A program made the position numbers and the translations under genes. Below, piece after piece: positions 5,549 through 6,873 of a stretch of DNA of 6,873 nucleotides. How positions within the stretch are numbered: the stretch's first letter is position 1; each line of letters starts with the position of its first letter. Under the pieces are notes generated by a model that was not told the DNA's origin, did not search any database, and was given only the letters and a program-made list of their open reading frames with translations. Origin of the DNA: Methylomonas sp. (GTDB lineage: Bacteria > Pseudomonadota > Gammaproteobacteria > Methylococcales > Methylomonadaceae); the NCBI GenBank assembly GCA_028688235.1, contig JAQTYP010000185.1, positions 1 through 6,873 on the forward strand, written 5' to 3'.

Positions 5549-6706
5549 TTAGTCGGCTTGACGTCTCAAGAAAGCCGGTACGTCCAAATATTCCAGGTCG
5601 GCGTCGCTACGCGGTTGGGCGCCGAAGCGGGTTTCTCTGGTGGCGTCCGGTCTTTGGTTACGAATGACGGTCGGTTTGTCCAATTGATCGTAGCTGACTT
5701 CGCCGGCCGCTACTTTTGGTACCAATTTTATTGCAGAAGCAGCTTTCACTTTTTCGCCCATCCCGGTGGCAACGACGGTTAATTTAACTTCGTTACCCAT
5801 GGTCGAATTAACCGCCATACCGATCTTGATATCGGCATCTTCGGAAGCGAAGGCATGCATGATGCTTCCGATTTCGTCGAACTCGTTCAGGCCCAGATCG
5901 CCGTTCGAAGTGACATTAACCAGAATGCCGCGCGCCCCTTGCAGATTGATGTCTTCCAATAGCGGACAGGCAATGGCTTTTTCGGCGGCCAGACGCGCGC
6001 GGTTTTCGCCGCTGGCGACGCCGGTACCCATGATCGCACTACCCATATTGGTCATGACGGTTCTGACGTCGGCAAAGTCGACGTTCATCAGGCCGGGGTG
6101 AGTGATCAGTTCGGTGATGCCTTGGACCGCGTCCAATAATACGTCGTTGGCAACCCGGAAAGAATCGACCAAGGAGCGGTTATTGCCTAGAGTAGGCAAT
6201 AACTTTTGATTCGGTATGATGATCAACGAGTCGACCAATTTTTCCAATTCTTTCAGGCCTTCGTCGGCCACTTTTTTCTTTTTCGTTCCTTCGAAATCGA
6301 AAGGTTTAGATACCACGGCAACCGTCAATATGCCCATGGCTTTGGCTTCTTCGGCAAATACGGTGATTGCCCCGGTACCCGTGCCGCCACCCATGCCGGC
6401 GGTCAGAAACACCATGTCGGCACCGTCGACCACTTCGCGGATCCGGTCGCGGTTTTCTTCGGCCGCCGCGCGTCCGACTTCCGGGCGCGTTCCGGCTCCG
6501 AGGCCCTTAGTCAGTTCCACGCCTAGTTGTACGATGGTATCGACGTTCATTTGCCGCAATGCTTGCGCGTCAGTGTTGGCGCAAATAAATTGTACGCCGT
6601 CTATACCGGTTTCTATCATGTGATTGACGGCGTTGCCGCCGCCGCCCCCAACTCCGATGACTTTAATGACGGCATTGCCACTATTGTCCATTAATTCATA
6701 TTTCAT
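5549..6706 (-). CDS. ftsZ: Cell division protein FtsZ
   Basis: FtsZ is the tubulin-like GTPase that polymerises into the division ring at mid-cell. From the ATG at 6706 it has 385 residues, close to the 383 of E. coli. GGGGGNAVNHM (20-30) and the tubulin signature GGGTGTG (106-112) bind GTP. NVDFAD (208-213) is the T7 loop that completes the active site of the next subunit. A variable linker (about 318-370) leads to the C-terminal peptide LDVPAFLRRQAD (374-385), nearly the E. coli sequence, which binds FtsA and ZipA. A GTG at 6724 in frame would add six residues, but GGAGGG at 6713-6718 sits six bases before the ATG and decides the start. Right after the signature the usual Ala-Ala-Pro reads Ala-Ile-Thr. 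It follows ftsA by 23 bp, as in the dcw cluster. Confidence 0.98.
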   Translation of the reverse strand: MKYELMDNSGNAVIKVIGVGGGGGNAVNHMIETGIDGVQFICANTDAQALRQMNVDTIVQLGVELTKGLGAGTRPEVGRAAAEENRDRIREVVDGADMVFLTAGMGGGTGTGAITVFAEEAKAMGILTVAVVSKPFDFEGTKKKKVADEGLKELEKLVDSLIIIPNQKLLPTLGNNRSLVDSFRVANDVLLDAVQGITELITHPGLMNVDFADVRTVMTNMGSAIMGTGVASGENRARLAAEKAIACPLLEDINLQGARGILVNVTSNGDLGLNEFDEIGSIMHAFASEDADIKIGMAVNSTMGNEVKLTVVATGMGEKVKAASAIKLVPKVAAGEVSYDQLDKPTVIRNQRPDATRETRFGAQPRSDADLEYLDVPAFLRRQAD

Positions 6707-6712
6707 TTCACA

Positions 6713-6718
6713 CCCTCC
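6713..6718 (-). promoter_or_regulatory. Ribosome binding site that fixes the ftsZ start
   Basis: GGAGGG on the minus strand, with a six-base spacer to the ATG at 6706, lies inside the longer frame that begins at the GTG at 6724 and therefore argues against that start. Confidence 0.8.
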
Positions 6719-6729
6719 AGACACACAAA

Positions 6730-6873
6730 TTAAAAATTACCTTGAAACCAGTTTTTGATCGTCGACCATAGATTGCCTCCGTCGTCATTCAAACCCATTG
6801 CCCGACCATGATGATCCTTGCCGTAAATCAGCAATCCCACCGATGTCGAATAAATCGGGTTATGCGCTACATC
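6730..6873 (-). CDS. ftsA: Cell division protein FtsA, C-terminal end (cut by window edge)
   Basis: An open minus-strand frame enters from the right edge and ends at the TAA at 6730-6732, giving the last 47 residues. It begins DVAHNPIYSTSVGLLIYGKD, which matches the FtsA segment usually written as P-x-Y-(A/S)-T-x-VGLL near the end of the actin-like fold. It ends LWSTIKNWFQGNF, a typical amphipathic membrane-targeting helix that anchors FtsA, and with it FtsZ, to the inner membrane. The gap between, GKDHHGRAMGLNDDGGN, is the short variable linker. Position directly before ftsZ on the same strand, 23 bp away, fits the dcw order. The nucleotide-binding parts lie outside the window, so only the tail can be judged. 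Confidence 0.93.
   Translation of the reverse strand, partial: DVAHNPIYSTSVGLLIYGKDHHGRAMGLNDDGGNLWSTIKNWFQGNF

Noticed and set aside
5766..6101. 111-codon plus-strand open frame opposite ftsZ
   Set aside because: Antisense to the FtsZ core including the T7 loop; no ribosome site or domain supports it.
6707..6724. GTG start for ftsZ
   Set aside because: The ribosome site at 6713-6718 lies inside this extension and fits the ATG at 6706.

Overview
The window reads as chromosomal DNA from a gammaproteobacterium. It carries the end of the dcw (division and cell wall) cluster in gammaproteobacterial order (ftsA-ftsZ-lpxC), a short DUF721/DciA-type gene convergent with lpxC (an arrangement known from Pseudomonas-like genomes), and a group 3d soluble NAD-reducing [NiFe]-hydrogenase operon, hoxFUYH. 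HoxFUYH enzymes occur in gammaproteobacterial methanotrophs, and the moderate base composition fits, so a member of the Methylococcales is a reasonable guess. No marker in the window proves this.

Layout. Positions 1-3842, minus strand: a tight operon hoxF-hoxU-hoxY-hoxH, with hoxH cut by the left edge. The junctions are 1 bp apart, an 11 bp overlap, and 11 bp apart. Positions 3878-4333, plus strand: dciA-like gene, divergent from hoxF with only 35 bp between the start codons. Positions 4334-4540: a non-coding gap between the convergent dciA and lpxC genes, unusually rich in inverted repeats. Its largest structure is a 118 bp element with 20 bp imperfect terminal inverted repeats and an inner perfect 10 bp stem. 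Positions 4541-5467, minus: lpxC. Positions 5468-5548: ftsZ-lpxC gap with a terminator-like hairpin. Positions 5549-6706, minus: ftsZ. Positions 6730-6873, minus: the last 47 codons of ftsA.

Function. HoxF (NADH/FMN module with a fused HoxE/NuoE-like N-terminus) and HoxU (NuoG-like iron-sulfur electron wire) form the diaphorase half. HoxY (proximal [4Fe-4S] small subunit) and HoxH (NiFe active-site subunit) form the hydrogenase half. Together they couple H2 oxidation reversibly to NAD+ reduction in the cytoplasm. FtsA and FtsZ build the division ring, LpxC commits precursors to lipid A, and DciA is the predicted loader of the DnaB replicative helicase.

The genes are all recognisable families, and no wholly new system is visible. 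The points most worth a second look are the folded intergenic element at 4403-4520, the hydrogenase operon abutting the dcw-side genes with almost no promoter space, the loss of half the cluster ligands in HoxF's N-terminal domain, and an unusual residue pair just after the FtsZ tubulin signature.
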